Assembly (NCBI GenBank): GCA_964017065.1
Contig: OZ024785.1
Span: 11,301,086 to 11,365,085, forward strand
DNA: 64,000 nt
Direction of reading: 5' to 3'
From: Haliclona indistincta
Taxonomy: Eukaryota; Porifera; Demospongiae; Haplosclerida; Chalinidae
Shown: piece after piece, positions 50,752-60,829 of the stretch
Position numbering within the stretch: position 1 is the first letter of the stretch
Layout of the letters: each line of letters opens with the position of its first letter
Notes under the pieces: model-generated
Database searches by the model: none
What the model saw: the letters and a program-made list of their open reading frames with translations, nothing else
What the model was told of the DNA's origin: nothing
Position numbers and translations under genes: made by a program

Positions 50752-52225
50752 AGAGAAAATACAGGTTAGCATTATAATTCAGTTGTGTATTGTTTTTAAA
50801 TGAATGTGTGTAGGAAATTGTAGCCAACGTTCTTAGAAATCAGTCAACAGAAAGATATAAATGTGACGTCGCCATCGAGGCGTGCAAAACCAACATGGCA
50901 ACATTTAGGGGCGAGAAACGACGACGTGTAAATGTTGCAAGTTACAACAGTGGATTGTTTATAATCAGTATGCCAAGCAGGTTTACGGGTTTACTCCGTG
51001 TGAGAAGTCTAAGACAAAATCCACAGAATTGCTTACATCTGAGCTAATGTTATAAAGCCGAGAGTTCTTTAAAAGGTCAATATGTTGTTAATGTTGCAAT
51101 GCTTGTAAGTCTGATAAAGTATTATCAATAATGAATGTACTTGTTACCTTTTGCGTAGCGACTATACATCCGGTTAAATCCTGACGCTAGATACACAAAG
51201 AATAGTAGCTAAGAAAAGTAGCTACCAAAAAGACCCAGATACAAAAAGCTTGCAATTAAGAGTAGCTACCAAAAAGACCCAGATACAATAAGGCAATCTG
51301 CTAGGAGTACCTACCAGAAAGACCCAGATAGCTGCTAGGAGCAGTGTTCTTGCCAGGATTTTAAATCCAAGGGGCCTCAAGTAGTACCTCAGCCATCTGG
51401 TCCAGTGCCTCCAGTAGCCCGATAGCAAATCTTGCTCATGCTCCACCGAAAGCAAAAGGCATAATAATTTATAGAGAGTTAAAGATATTAGATAGTGTTT
51501 TTAATTAGTCAATTATCATTGCAAAATAGCACTACTTTTGGTGAATGAAGTAGAAACAGGATAGAAATATTATTGATTTTGTACATCGTCGTACTAAGCA
51601 ACTTGGAGCTTCTCTAGTAGGCAAATACAGCTTATGGAAACAAATTTTGCTTTCTAGTTTTATGGCTAAAGCTTATTCTAAACGCTCAATTTTTTGAAAA
51701 ATTATTTTTGTGAAATATTGCCTAATTTTACCAGCTTAATGAATCCATCTAATACAGGCAAAATCATATCATTTTAGTGCCTTGTTCATCAGTCATAGAC
51801 ATGCACATACACCATGTAGTTTCAAAGGATTCTGTATGGTCATAATAATGTTCTTGCTTGTGTAGCGTCGTCGGAAGGCTAAGCTCTTAGGCCAAGCTGG
51901 AGCTCTAGTAAGTGAATAAGAATGTCATAATAAGCTAGCTTGATTGAATTTATTGTAGGTGTTCTATTTTTCTTGATTTGAAATTGAAAAGGAAAAAGAA
52001 GAGTTTAACATTTACTCGATCAAAAGATCATATTCACTCCATATGGTCAATTTTGGGGAAAATTGTGATTAATGATGCGAGGCAGTTAATCCCCAGCCTA
52101 CGGCACGTGCTCCTCCTTACACATGCGCAGTTGTCGAAACGTGCACGCGCCAGAGGGCTCCACTCTGTTCTCTGTCATCGTGCTCTTCTCTGTTCCCTGT
52201 CAGTGCTCTATCCCTCCTCGAACAA
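50752..52225. other. Spacer and DIRS 5' flank
   Basis: 50812-50975 (EIVANVLRNQSTERYKCDVA ...) is an open exon-like block after TGTGTAG, unassigned. 51217-51345 holds three copies of AGTAGCTACCAAAAAGACCC in an approximately 55-bp tandem unit. 52090-52225 is the GC-richer leader of the DIRS-type element. Its terminal repeat was not identified. Confidence 0.45.
51217..51345. repeat. About 55-bp tandem repeat, three copies
   Basis: The unit core is GTAGCTACCAAAAAGACCCA GATACAA; the third copy has diverged (GTACCTACCAGAAAGACCCA). Confidence 0.85.
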
Positions 52226-53593
52226 ATGTCTAGCAACACCAGGAGCACGGGACGGCAGCCTACTCGAGCTCCTCCAACAGCCTCGGAGGTCAGGAAAATG
52301 ACTGTACGAGCGCTGAGGTACCAGTTGGACACATACCACCTCGACTCCACCGGTCGCCGCGAGGTGATTCTCAAGCGCTTGCTACAACACCTAAGCTCTG
52401 GCGCACACCCCAGTCCAGCGACTGGCGGTAATGACAGCACCGCTTCCAGCTCCTCTGCCCAGCGGCAGCCACCTGACCCCAGCGGGTCTGATGACGGCGA
52501 ATCAGCTTCCGCCTCAGACTCCAGCGAGTCTGAGGACCCTCAACTCCCCGACACCGAGTCCACCCCAGGCTCCAGCGAGTCCGAGCATGAGCAGCCCAGC
52601 CGCACCTCAGCCCACCGTTCTCGGGAAAGGCGCAGCCGCCATTTCCGCAAAAGTCGCCACAGGCGCAAGAGACAATCCTCTTCTGCCCACCAACATCCCC
52701 GGCATCGTACCCGACGACATCACACATCTCGCCGATCTCGCTCATCATCATCCTCTTCAAGCAGTTCCACATACAGGAGCCGTTCTCGCAGACGACACAG
52801 CTCTAGCTCTAGTGACTCAACCTCCAGCGATTGCAGAAGTCACCGGCGCCGCCGACATCATCACTATTACACTAGTTCCAGCGATTCATCACCATCACGC
52901 CATCTAAGCGGAGTCAGCTGCGCTCCTCCAGTCCCCAGGAAACTGGTCAACCGAATCAGGCGGGGTAAGTATGTTAATTTCGATAAGTTACTCACCCCAC
53001 CAGACACACCACCATTCGCCATTCCAACACGTCACAAAAAACAACGCCGCCAGTCCAAAGAACGGCGCCAAGTTACAGACCTGGCTTCGTGGTTGGAGGC
53101 ATGGAATCGGTATTTGTGCACTCGCCTTTCATTCCAGCCCAGTATGGCCCTTGAATTGGCTAAATACCAAACCCTGATAGTAATGCTGTTCTCACAGTAC
53201 TCCCCAGTGGCTTGTCTCCGCTATGATGCCCTCTTTCGACAAGCAGCTAGTCAAGATCCATCCATAAGGTGGGACTCAATTCGAGAAGACATCTATGTGT
53301 GGAGCCTCACTCGCCATCCCTCACCGCCGACACCCTCCTCATACCACAACCCAGATGAGCGACGCCATGGCGTGAATTCCTTTCGTGACCGTCCAACAGT
53401 CACCTCTCGCCTCGGCCCTCCAGTACAGAACTCGGACAAAGCAACTCACACAGCCACCGGAAGGGAAATCTGCAGACGCTATAACGCCAACAAGTGTACC
53501 AGAGGCGATGAGTGTGCATTCGCTCACGTCTGCTGGCTCCCCGGATGCCTGGGCGCACACCCAGGCCGGGGCTGCCCCAACCGCCGTACCTGA
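52226..53593 (+). CDS. DIRS ORF1: Gag-like protein with SAP and SR-rich domains
   Basis: 455 residues. An N-terminal SAP-like motif (MTVRALRYQLDTYHLDSTGR then EVILKRLLQHL, residues about 25-55) would bind DNA or RNA. A Ser-Asp-Glu-rich segment follows, then a long Arg-Ser domain (RSRERRSRHFRKSRHRRKRQ ... SRSSSSSSSSSTYRSRSRRR) typical of splicing-related proteins. A conserved helical part comes next (LASWLEAWNRYLCTRLSFQP). The C-terminal zinc finger starts CRRYNANKCTRGDECAFAH and continues with CWLPGC...HPGRGC. The start is the ATG at 52226. The last 209 bases overlap ORF2 in another frame. Role: nucleocapsid; the SR part is unusual. Confidence 0.85.
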   Translation: MSSNTRSTGRQPTRAPPTASEVRKMTVRALRYQLDTYHLDSTGRREVILKRLLQHLSSGAHPSPATGGNDSTASSSSAQRQPPDPSGSDDGESASASDSSESEDPQLPDTESTPGSSESEHEQPSRTSAHRSRERRSRHFRKSRHRRKRQSSSAHQHPRHRTRRHHTSRRSRSSSSSSSSSTYRSRSRRRHSSSSSDSTSSDCRSHRRRRHHHYYTSSSDSSPSRHLSGVSCAPPVPRKLVNRIRRGKYVNFDKLLTPPDTPPFAIPTRHKKQRRQSKERRQVTDLASWLEAWNRYLCTRLSFQPSMALELAKYQTLIVMLFSQYSPVACLRYDALFRQAASQDPSIRWDSIREDIYVWSLTRHPSPPTPSSYHNPDERRHGVNSFRDRPTVTSRLGPPVQNSDKATHTATGREICRRYNANKCTRGDECAFAHVCWLPGCLGAHPGRGCPNRRT

Positions 53594-55181
53594 GCTCACT
53601 CGAGCTCACACCCCTCTACGACACTCTCAATTCGAGAGCGAGCTAGTAAATCACCCCGACAAGGCCTTTGTTTCTCGGCTACTAGAAGGCATAAGACACG
53701 GCGTTAGCATCGGCTATCAGGGCCCGCGCGGTCCAACAAACACTTGCAATCTATCATCTGCTTACGAGCATCCAGACGTGATTGAGTCTGAACTCCAGAA
53801 AGAAGTCAACAGTGGAAGAATACAAGGTCCATTCGTCGAGCGCCCACTCCCTGCTTTGCGCTGCTCCGGCCTTGGCGTAGTCCCGAAAAAAGGAAATAAA
53901 TGGAGAATGATCCTACATCTGTCAGCCCCTTACAACTCCAGTATAAACGACTACATCTCAAAAGAAGACTATTCTCTGCAGTACACTTCTATCGACGACG
54001 CAGTCCGCATTCTCTCCTCACTTGGACCTGGTGCCCTAATGGCAAAAGTAGATTTGAAATCAGCCTTCCGGATGATCCCCGTACGCCCACAAGACTGGGA
54101 ACTGCTTGGTATGCACTGGAAAGGTCAGTTCTACTTTGACACCTGCCTTCCTTTTGGCTTAAGATCTGCTCCTTATCTATTCAACCAATATGCAGAGGCA
54201 CTAGCATGGATTCTCCAAAACAACCACGGGATTCGCGGGCTGATTCACTACCTCGATGACTACTTTCTCGCAGGACCTGCAGATTCCTCAGACTGTGCCA
54301 CTCACCTTCAATCCTTTCTCCTAACATGCAGCAGGCTGGGGGTTCCAATTGCCACAGAGAAAGTCGAAGGCCCTACCACCAATCTGACATTTCTTGGCCT
54401 GGAGCTTAATTCCACAACGAGGCAAATATCTCTCCCACCTGACAAACATCGCGACATCCTAACCGAACTACAAGCATGGCTTCACCGGCGCAAAGCTACC
54501 AAACGCCAACTTCTCTCTCTCATTGGCAAGCTTGCCTTTGCTGCAAAAGCCGTACCAGCAGGCCGGCTGTTCACTAGGCGCCTCATTTCACTAAGTACCA
54601 AAGCCCGCCGACTACATCACCGATTGCGACTGAACTCTCACGCTCGCGCAGACATTCAATGGTGGCAAGACTTTCTACCAACATGGAATGGCACAGCTCG
54701 ATTCCTTGAGCCCAACACCACTAAAGCTTCTGAGCTCAAATTGTATACAGACGCATCAGGCACACACGGGTGTGGTGCCTACTATAGCGGTCAGTGGTTT
54801 CACTACCCTTGGCAACCCCACCAGCAGCTGTCCCCCACCACATCCATTCAATGGCAAGAGCTCTTCGCCATCCTCGCGGCAACGCTCACATGGGGTCACC
54901 ACTGGAACCAAAAACGGATCCGCTTCTACTGCGATAACAAAGCAATTGTTGATAGTTGGCAAAACATGTCTTCCAAGCACCCTCGTCTTCTCAAACTCTT
55001 TCGAACATTATTCTTGCATGCAGCGCGGCATAATTTCACCATTAAACTTAAACACCTGCCTGGCAGACATAACCAGCTAGCAGATGCACTGTCACGTCGC
55101 CAATTCTCACGGTTTTTCTCTCTTGCCCCACAGGCAGCCAAGGAGCCCACACCCACCCCTGGGGTACTAACCACCCTCTGA
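53385..55181 (+). CDS. DIRS ORF2: reverse transcriptase and RNase H
   Basis: 598 residues, of which the first about 70 overlap ORF1 and may not be used. RT motifs: WRMILHLSAPYNSSINDYI, LMAKVDLKSAFRMIPVRP (first catalytic Asp), TCLPFGLRSAPYLFNQY and IHYLDDYFLAGP (YLDD box), then LTFLGLELNS. A connection domain (LLSLIGKLAFAAKAVPAGRL) typical of DIRS RTs follows. RNase H starts ELKLYTDASGTHGCGAYY and ends LKHLPGRHNQLADALSR with all acidic residues. Nothing resembling a methyltransferase follows. It probably needs frameshifting or reinitiation from ORF1. Confidence 0.9.
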   Translation: MTVQQSPLASALQYRTRTKQLTQPPEGKSADAITPTSVPEAMSVHSLTSAGSPDAWAHTQAGAAPTAVPELTRAHTPLRHSQFESELVNHPDKAFVSRLLEGIRHGVSIGYQGPRGPTNTCNLSSAYEHPDVIESELQKEVNSGRIQGPFVERPLPALRCSGLGVVPKKGNKWRMILHLSAPYNSSINDYISKEDYSLQYTSIDDAVRILSSLGPGALMAKVDLKSAFRMIPVRPQDWELLGMHWKGQFYFDTCLPFGLRSAPYLFNQYAEALAWILQNNHGIRGLIHYLDDYFLAGPADSSDCATHLQSFLLTCSRLGVPIATEKVEGPTTNLTFLGLELNSTTRQISLPPDKHRDILTELQAWLHRRKATKRQLLSLIGKLAFAAKAVPAGRLFTRRLISLSTKARRLHHRLRLNSHARADIQWWQDFLPTWNGTARFLEPNTTKASELKLYTDASGTHGCGAYYSGQWFHYPWQPHQQLSPTTSIQWQELFAILAATLTWGHHWNQKRIRFYCDNKAIVDSWQNMSSKHPRLLKLFRTLFLHAARHNFTIKLKHLPGRHNQLADALSRRQFSRFFSLAPQAAKEPTPTPGVLTTL

Positions 55182-55198
55182 CTAGGCAAGTCCAGGAA

Positions 55199-56116
55199 TT
55201 GATCAAGCACTCCCTGGCAAGGTCAACGCTAACCACTTATAACACAGGTACTCGCAGATTCCTCAATTTCTGCAAGCATCACAACGTGCAGCCTTTACCA
55301 GCCAGTAAAGCAACAATTGCATACTTTGCAGCCGACCTCAGCAATACACTCTCACCATGTACCATTGACGTGTACATTGCAGCGGTGGGCTCTCTCCACC
55401 GCCAGGCCGGACTACCCAATCCCACTTCTCACAACCCAACCCTCAACATGGTAAAGAAGGGTCTCCGAAGGGCTCATACAGCCCTCCCATCATCAACTCC
55501 ACGACAGCCAATAACAACACGAATCCTCGCTGACATACTGCAAGCCATCAAGCAATCCCGCAATGTGCGCTCGCATGACCGCTTGATGCTCACAGCTGCA
55601 TTCACCCTAGCATTTTTCGGCTTCCTCCGAATAAGCGAGTTCACCACACCAAGCAAGGCCTTCAACCCCAAAATTCATCCTTCAGTTAACAACATCCGCT
55701 GGTCGAAAAATCACTTCACATACCACCTGCCACACTCGAAAACCGACCAGTTCTTCAAAGGCCACACTCTGTATCTACCCCGCCTTCACAGCAACACAGA
55801 TATATGCCCATATAGAGCAATGGATCAATACCTTGTCAAGCACAAGCTTCATCACGATTCCCCACTGTTTACCTTCGCTAACCATCAGCCCTTATCCAGA
55901 AGAAGTTGCCTTTACTATCTCCGATACTATCTCCGGAAAGCCCACTACCACGCAAAGATGTTCAACACTCACAGCTTCCGGATCGGTGCAGCCTCCTCCG
56001 CAGCACAAGCAGGCCTGTCCCCAAAGACCATCAAGCACCTTGGACGATGGCGCAGCTCTGCATATCGCCGATACATTCGCCCATCTCACCTAACAGAACT
56101 CAGGAACCTTGTTTAA
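55199..56116 (+). CDS. DIRS ORF3: tyrosine recombinase
   Basis: About 305 residues from a non-ATG codon at 55199. The frame is open farther upstream, overlapping the end of ORF2, so expression by frameshift or fusion is likely. The N-terminal core-binding domain is LARSTLTTYNTGTRRFLNFC ... CTIDVYIAAVGSLHRQAGLP. The catalytic domain has LAFFGFLRISEFT (Arg I), NTHSFRIGAASSAAQAGLS (His-x-x-Arg) and KHLGRWRSSAYRRYIRPS (His/Trp and the nucleophile Tyr). The R-H-R-Y set is complete. It would integrate circular DNA copies without target duplication. Confidence 0.9.
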   Translation: MIKHSLARSTLTTYNTGTRRFLNFCKHHNVQPLPASKATIAYFAADLSNTLSPCTIDVYIAAVGSLHRQAGLPNPTSHNPTLNMVKKGLRRAHTALPSSTPRQPITTRILADILQAIKQSRNVRSHDRLMLTAAFTLAFFGFLRISEFTTPSKAFNPKIHPSVNNIRWSKNHFTYHLPHSKTDQFFKGHTLYLPRLHSNTDICPYRAMDQYLVKHKLHHDSPLFTFANHQPLSRRSCLYYLRYYLRKAHYHAKMFNTHSFRIGAASSAAQAGLSPKTIKHLGRWRSSAYRRYIRPSHLTELRNLV

Positions 56117-56280
56117 ACAGTCAGACATACACTCACCATATCACCACGCACAACTACACTATTGTTTTCTGTATACAACTGCTGATTTGCTGTGGGTTTT
56201 TCCCTTCATATAGCCTGGTGAAGGTTTTCCCCAAGCCGGTGTTGGGCCGCACTGGCTTAAATTCACTCACAAATTAAGGC

Positions 56281-57310
56281 CCCCAGCAATCACCATCATT
56301 AAGAGCTCTGGTGCGTGCGCGCAACAAATTATGCATACCCACGTCTCGCTGCCTGCTCTTTGGAGGTACACCTTGGGCGGTCACCCTCCGGGTTGCCCTA
56401 TCACAGTCATTGCTCAGTGGGTCAGCACCTACCATGACTGCGCAACCTTTGTGGGGTCCCCCTCGGCTGGCCCCTCAATTCAGGCAATTCGTTGACATTT
56501 GCATGTCTCGGGTCAGCCAACTAAGATGGATTATAGTGACGCAGACAGCATTAATCACTTCATAAGATCATATTTGTGGTATATGGACCACGTGACTGTT
56601 ACTATAAATAGTAATCATCATTTTATATAACCAATGCCGTATGGTGATTTGTTTTATTCTGCTGCTATTGATTCATGACAATCTGGTACTATTGACTAAC
56701 ACTAACGCTACATGGTGGCAGCGCCGGGATATGGCAGGAATCAATCTTGATCATTTAATTTTAAGAAAAAAAATCAATTTCAGAATTTCCAAGTTCACAT
56801 GTAAGAGAATATAGCAAGTTTTTAGGGTCATAAACTAAGAAAGTTTTTAGGGTCATAATATAGTGTAATGGCAAAATGCTTCCCATCTATAAAAAGCATT
56901 ATTGCCAATAACGTGATTGTTGCAGCATAATAGATTATAGTAAAAGAAGCCATGACATAAATCATAACTCTTTGCAAATAGACACATTGCTCAATTAAAA
57001 AGGTACAGGTATAAAGTAATCTTTATACCAATGATATACTCATTTGAGGAGGATGAATTGATGTGTGAGGGCAAAGAGTACAACACATGTACAGCTCATG
57101 TACTGACATGTCCACTACGTGCTCTAGTTTATAGATAACAACAGGCTTGCTGGCATCTACAAGAGAAATTCAACCCCATTTATCACTAGTAGTATAGCGA
57201 CAAAGCGCTCGCACGCCCTTCTCAAAGTGTAAACTTTCAAAAACGATAAAACAGAAACGACAATTTTCATCATGTAAACAAGAAGTGCACGCGTTATAGA
57301 AAAAATTTCA
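56281..57310. other. DIRS 3' flank and a probable Gypsy LTR end
   Basis: 56281-56540 is GC-rich and probably the DIRS 3' end. 56555-56713 ends ...CTAACGCTACA followed by TGGTGGCAGCGCCGGGAT, the usual LTR end plus primer-binding site of many invertebrate Gypsy elements, with TATAAA at about 56604. Beyond 56760 it is AT-rich with no coding sequence. Confidence 0.4.
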
Positions 57311-57312
57311 AG

Positions 57313-57540
57313 ATGGCGAACACAGACCTTCTGCTACTCGTGCTGCTGCTAAGCTGTTTATTAGTTTTGCAGCAATTATTAGTCAAGCGGTAATGATTGA
57401 ATACGGACGTCTTCATGCCCAGAGACAAGTATTACTCACAGAGCTGATAAATAAAACAACGAGAAAATCTCCCAAAAAGGAAAGACCAAGGTGATTTTGG
57501 ATACGCCCAGGAAGGACACAGTTGTGGTGGGACAATTTCT
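57313..57540 (+). pseudogene. Harbinger-type transposase N-terminal fragment
   Basis: ATG at 57313 opens MANTDLLLLVLLLSCLLVLQ, stopping at 57391. In another frame the sequence continues YGRLHAQRQVLLTELI, then, past a stop in PKKERPR*FW, IRPGRTQLWWDNF. RxFWxRPGRTxxWWDNF is the conserved N-terminal signature of HARBI1-like transposases. The DDE domain is missing. Palindromic DNA follows immediately, suggesting a non-autonomous derivative. Confidence 0.65.
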
Positions 57541-57570
57541 TAATCATCGGTTTTCTTAGTCTCGGTCATC

Positions 57571-57632
57571 GGAAGTTTGAAGCCTCGATAAACCCCTCGC
57601 TTTCTTCGGGGTTTATCTCAGCTGCAAACTTC
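57571..57632. repeat. Short hairpin
   Basis: GGAAGTTTGAAGCCTCGATA AACCCC pairs with GGGGTTTATCTCAGCTGCAA ACTTCC around a 12-base loop, with a few mismatches. Confidence 0.8.
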
Positions 57633-57821
57633 CTCTGACCTCGACCTCGGGTGGTATATTCGGCATACACACCTCCAAGCCATGGTTTATATATTATATA
57701 TGGATTATAGTTCTTATATGGAAACTATTATTTTTAGAACAGCAGCCATGTTAGGACTTCGCCGTTTACAGAGTTACATGCTCCCTTGTTTATTATGCGC
57801 TCCTGTTAATATTAATTAGTA

Positions 57822-58135
57822 CAAGTAATAAAAACATTTTAACAAAATGCAAGAGATTTAGGGTTGTTACATGTATCTAAAAAGTATGGAAACAAGATTG
57901 TGAAAAGTAAACAAGATTTGAAATAAAAAGGATTGTAACAATAGCAGTGTAATGCTACCTCCCTATTAAATTAACCACAACTATCGAAAGCAGTTAATTT
58001 AGGGAGGTAGCATTGCACTGCTATTATTACAATCCTTTTTATTCCAAATCTTGCTTACTTTTCACAATCTTGTTTCCTATCTTTTTAGATACATGTACCA
58101 ACCTTAAATCTCTTGTAAAATGTTTTTATTACTTG
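57822..58135. repeat. Long near-perfect inverted repeat, about 150-bp arms
   Basis: CAAGTAATAAAAACATTTTA at the left is mirrored by TAAAATGTTTTTATTACTTG at the right. The pairing continues inward through GAGATTTAGG, AACAAGATTGTGAAAAGTAA and GCTACCTCCCTA to a loop near 57972-58003. A few mismatches and one- or two-base gaps occur. No coding sequence. The tips give no clear target duplication. A transcript would fold into a hairpin of about 150 bp. Confidence 0.95.
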
Positions 58136-58338
58136 AAGGGCTCAGTGGAAAAAGGGGATAACTGACATTTTTGTCGAAAATGATTTTATTGCTGCATTTG
58201 CATGCAGTACCTTTGTACTATTTACACACAAAATTTCATGCTTGGATCTATTGGCTTTGTAGGTTAAAATTCGCGATTTTAATAGAGCTCACGTGAGTGA
58301 CATATTACGTCATCGTCAGCCACGTTGCGGATCTCGAA

Positions 58339-59344
58339 ATGGACAGTCCTTCTTCGTGTGATTCGAATTCCTCACCTGTTTCCTCTGGTAATCCTTGTGC
58401 TCAGGAGTCACGGCGTGGCTGGAAACGACTACGGTACCGCGAAGAATGGGCAAAGAAGAAGCGCAAGCACAACAAAGACAGAGGGGGCAGCTACACAACT
58501 TACAAGGGTGAGCAAAGAGCAAGAAGCAGTTAACTGGTATCTACTGTCGCTGCAGCCATCACTGCCGTGATAAAGTAAACATAGAAGAGCAACAGCGAAT
58601 TTTCAATGATTTTTACGCGCTTGCTAGTCATGACACACAGAATAAGTATTTGTACGGCTTAATTCACAAGGAACCTGTAAAGCGTCAAACTACCCGCCCA
58701 AGTAGTCAAGAGTATCGGCGCCATACCTTCACTTACCATGTTCGTTTGAAATATGGAGCTCAGGTGCAGATTTGTAAGAAAACCTTCTGTGATCTACATG
58801 CAGTTAGCAAGCGTAGGATAGAAAATCTGGCAGAGAAACTCGTCTGTGGTATTTTAGTGGCATCTGACAAGTGGGGCAAACACATTTCTCGACCACACGC
58901 AATTTCCGACCAACCGAAGAAGCAAATCCGTGAGCACATAGAGTCCTTTCCATGCAGAAAAAGTCAGTATTCTCAAACTGTCAATAGGAAAAGAAGATAC
59001 CTCAGTCAAAATCAAAGTATTTCCCGTATGTACTTGTTGTACCTTGAAAAGCACGAGCCACAAGTGAAAGACTCAGGAGATAAACCACAGGTAAAGGAAT
59101 GGCTATACAGGAAGATTTTCAATGAGGAGTTCAATCTCAGTTTTGGTTATCCTAGAAGCGACACCTGTGAAACCTGTAATTTACTACACGTTACCATACA
59201 AGCTTCAAAATCTGACACAGAAAGGGAAGAAGCGACAAGTGCTGATTGCTGGAGTGGTAGCTACAAAGATTGCAGTACTCACAGCTGTCGTAAGAACTCA
59301 AAGTGGAGTCTACAAACGACAAGATCGCACTGTTACTACTGTTG
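58339..59344 (+). CDS. Unassigned transposon-like protein, possibly two exons
   Basis: Block one starts at the ATG at 58339 (MDSPSSCDSNSSPVSSGNPC ... YREEWAKKKRKHNKDRGG). Block two, about 58542-59344, reads YCRCSHHCRDKVNIEEQQRI, FNDFYALASHDTQNKYLYGL, then a basic region, ISRMYLLYLEKHEPQ, YRKIFNEEFNLSFGYPRSDT and CETCNLLHV. The order (CxxxC pair, FxxFYxLxxxDxQNxYLxGL, FNLSFGxPxSDTCxxCD) matches a family multi-copy in cnidarians, sponges and insects that I recall as transposase-like, with no known superfamily. The expected DDE half is missing: the frame turns unlike the family after 59225 and stops. The splice between blocks could not be fixed. Confidence 0.5.
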
Positions 59345-60650
59345 AACAAACTGAACTGAACTAATTGTATACTAACATTGATTTTTGTTTATCACTGTCA
59401 GACTAATAGTCTTTCATGGCCGGCAGTATGTTAGATGCTCATTGCTCATTATTCATTAAGTGTGAATATTAATTAAGTTAACAATACAGTCCATTATTGA
59501 AGTGGGTTAGGAGGGTGGGCTAGCTGTAGAATCCCCGGGCCGAGCATTTGATGTCTCCAAGAGCGTCTTTGCGGGTGGACTGCCACGCACTCTTGGGGCA
59601 GCTAAGCTAGCCGAGCTTTTTAACTCGATGTATGGCAATGTCTGCCATACCCAGATATTACTTGATGCTGACATCAGCAACATGTCAAAAATGCCACCTC
59701 CATCACTATGACTATGACTTCATGCTCACTGCATGCGATCATGATTGTTGAGTGTAGAAGAGAAAGCCATTGATGAAAGCAGACTTACATGTCATCGGAC
59801 GAGTCCATATCACCACTATCATCAGACTTGGACGAAACACAGTCACCTGGAGAAGCACAGCAATGAAGACTACACAGGAAGATAGTGACGGAAAGAGGAA
59901 AAGTAACATTATTTTATTGTGCATTAAGTTATTATGTGCACAGGGAGTATGTTTAGAGTAATGTGATGGCTGTCACAATGACCAATCACAGCCAATGGCT
60001 TACACAACTTTTGCAGCATAATGGCGCCAGATCACACCTATGATAACTGTTATGAGAACCAGTGAGTGATTTAAGTAACAATTGAGCACAATTATTATAT
60101 GCTTTATATTTTCAACCTTGCAACTACTTCCAACATCCAGTTTTTGAAGACAAAATAAAGGTATACAATACACAAAATCAAAAATCAAAGATTGATGTGC
60201 AGTATCCACTGATTACCAAACTGGGAGAAGCATACCTGCTCTCAAGGAGGAGAGAAGTCACCACAGAACAGATTGAGGTGACTGTGCATGACAATTATGT
60301 ACAATTGTAAGTGCAAACATGTAGAGGATTGTTGGAGATGTTTTCAGAGGTGTGAAAGAGACACACCAAATAAAAACAGCTATCAACTGGGAAAATATGA
60401 GGCTTGGAGAAATAAAACAACAGACCATTATAAGAGAAAAGTTATATTACTGTTAATAAGTTTCTGGTACTATTTCCTGTGAAAGACAATTCAAGTGGTC
60501 ATGTTACAAATCTCTGAAAATGAACATATTGCTGTTGGTCAGACCATATCAAACGTTTACAACAAAGTTCCCGAAGAAGATATAAGTGCATAATTACTGC
60601 TTACTGGGGGACATATTTGATATTTTATTGCAAAGGATGCAATACCTCTT
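59345..60650. other. Region without supported genes
   Basis: Scattered small frames only. 60100-60480 contains open stretches in several frames that may be a decayed gene but no motif is recognised. Confidence 0.4.
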
Positions 60651-60654
60651 TATA

Positions 60655-60750
60655 CTGTTGAGAGTTGAGAAGCCCGAGTTTCAGCACTCGATTTCAAAAC
60701 TAAACCCCAGCTACTCACTTCCATCAAGGCGGCACTTTCTGATTTTGAAA
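60655..60750 (+). pseudogene. hAT transposase scrap
   Basis: RVEKPEFQHSISKLNPSYSL PSRRHF matches the segment of hAT transposases that follows the BED finger (F..L...L.P.Y.LPSR). Nothing else of the gene is nearby. Confidence 0.55.
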
Positions 60751-60829
60751 TTCTCGTTTCCTACGCCATCCGGTACACCTGGAAAAACCGGTACCTGTGA
60801 AAGAGGCCCGAAAGTTATAGTCTAGGGTA

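Larger units (their letters stand above)
52080..56280 (+). mobile_element. DIRS-order retrotransposon (Ngaro- or DIRS-like), intact coding region
   Basis: Three consecutive overlapping ORFs encode Gag-like, RT-RNase H and tyrosine recombinase proteins. There is no DDE integrase, no protease and no LTR. A tyrosine recombinase behind RT-RH defines the DIRS order. No DNA N-6-adenine-methyltransferase domain is visible after RNase H, which points to Ngaro-like rather than classic DIRS1. The terminal split or inverted repeats that would settle this were not recognised. No stop or frameshift interrupts any of the three frames. The element is GC-richer than its surroundings. Confidence 0.9.

Noticed and set aside
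52371..52907. Separate genes on either strand inside DIRS ORF1
   Set aside because: Arg/Ser codon bias opens the other frames; they lack any domain, whereas ORF1 has SAP and zinc-finger ends.
52226..53593. ORF1 as a host SR splicing factor
   Set aside because: No RRM domain; position before RT and recombinase and a Gag-like zinc finger point to a DIRS Gag.
57822..58135. A microRNA precursor
   Set aside because: Arms are about 150 bp, far longer than a typical pre-miRNA; a MITE or hairpin siRNA locus is more likely.
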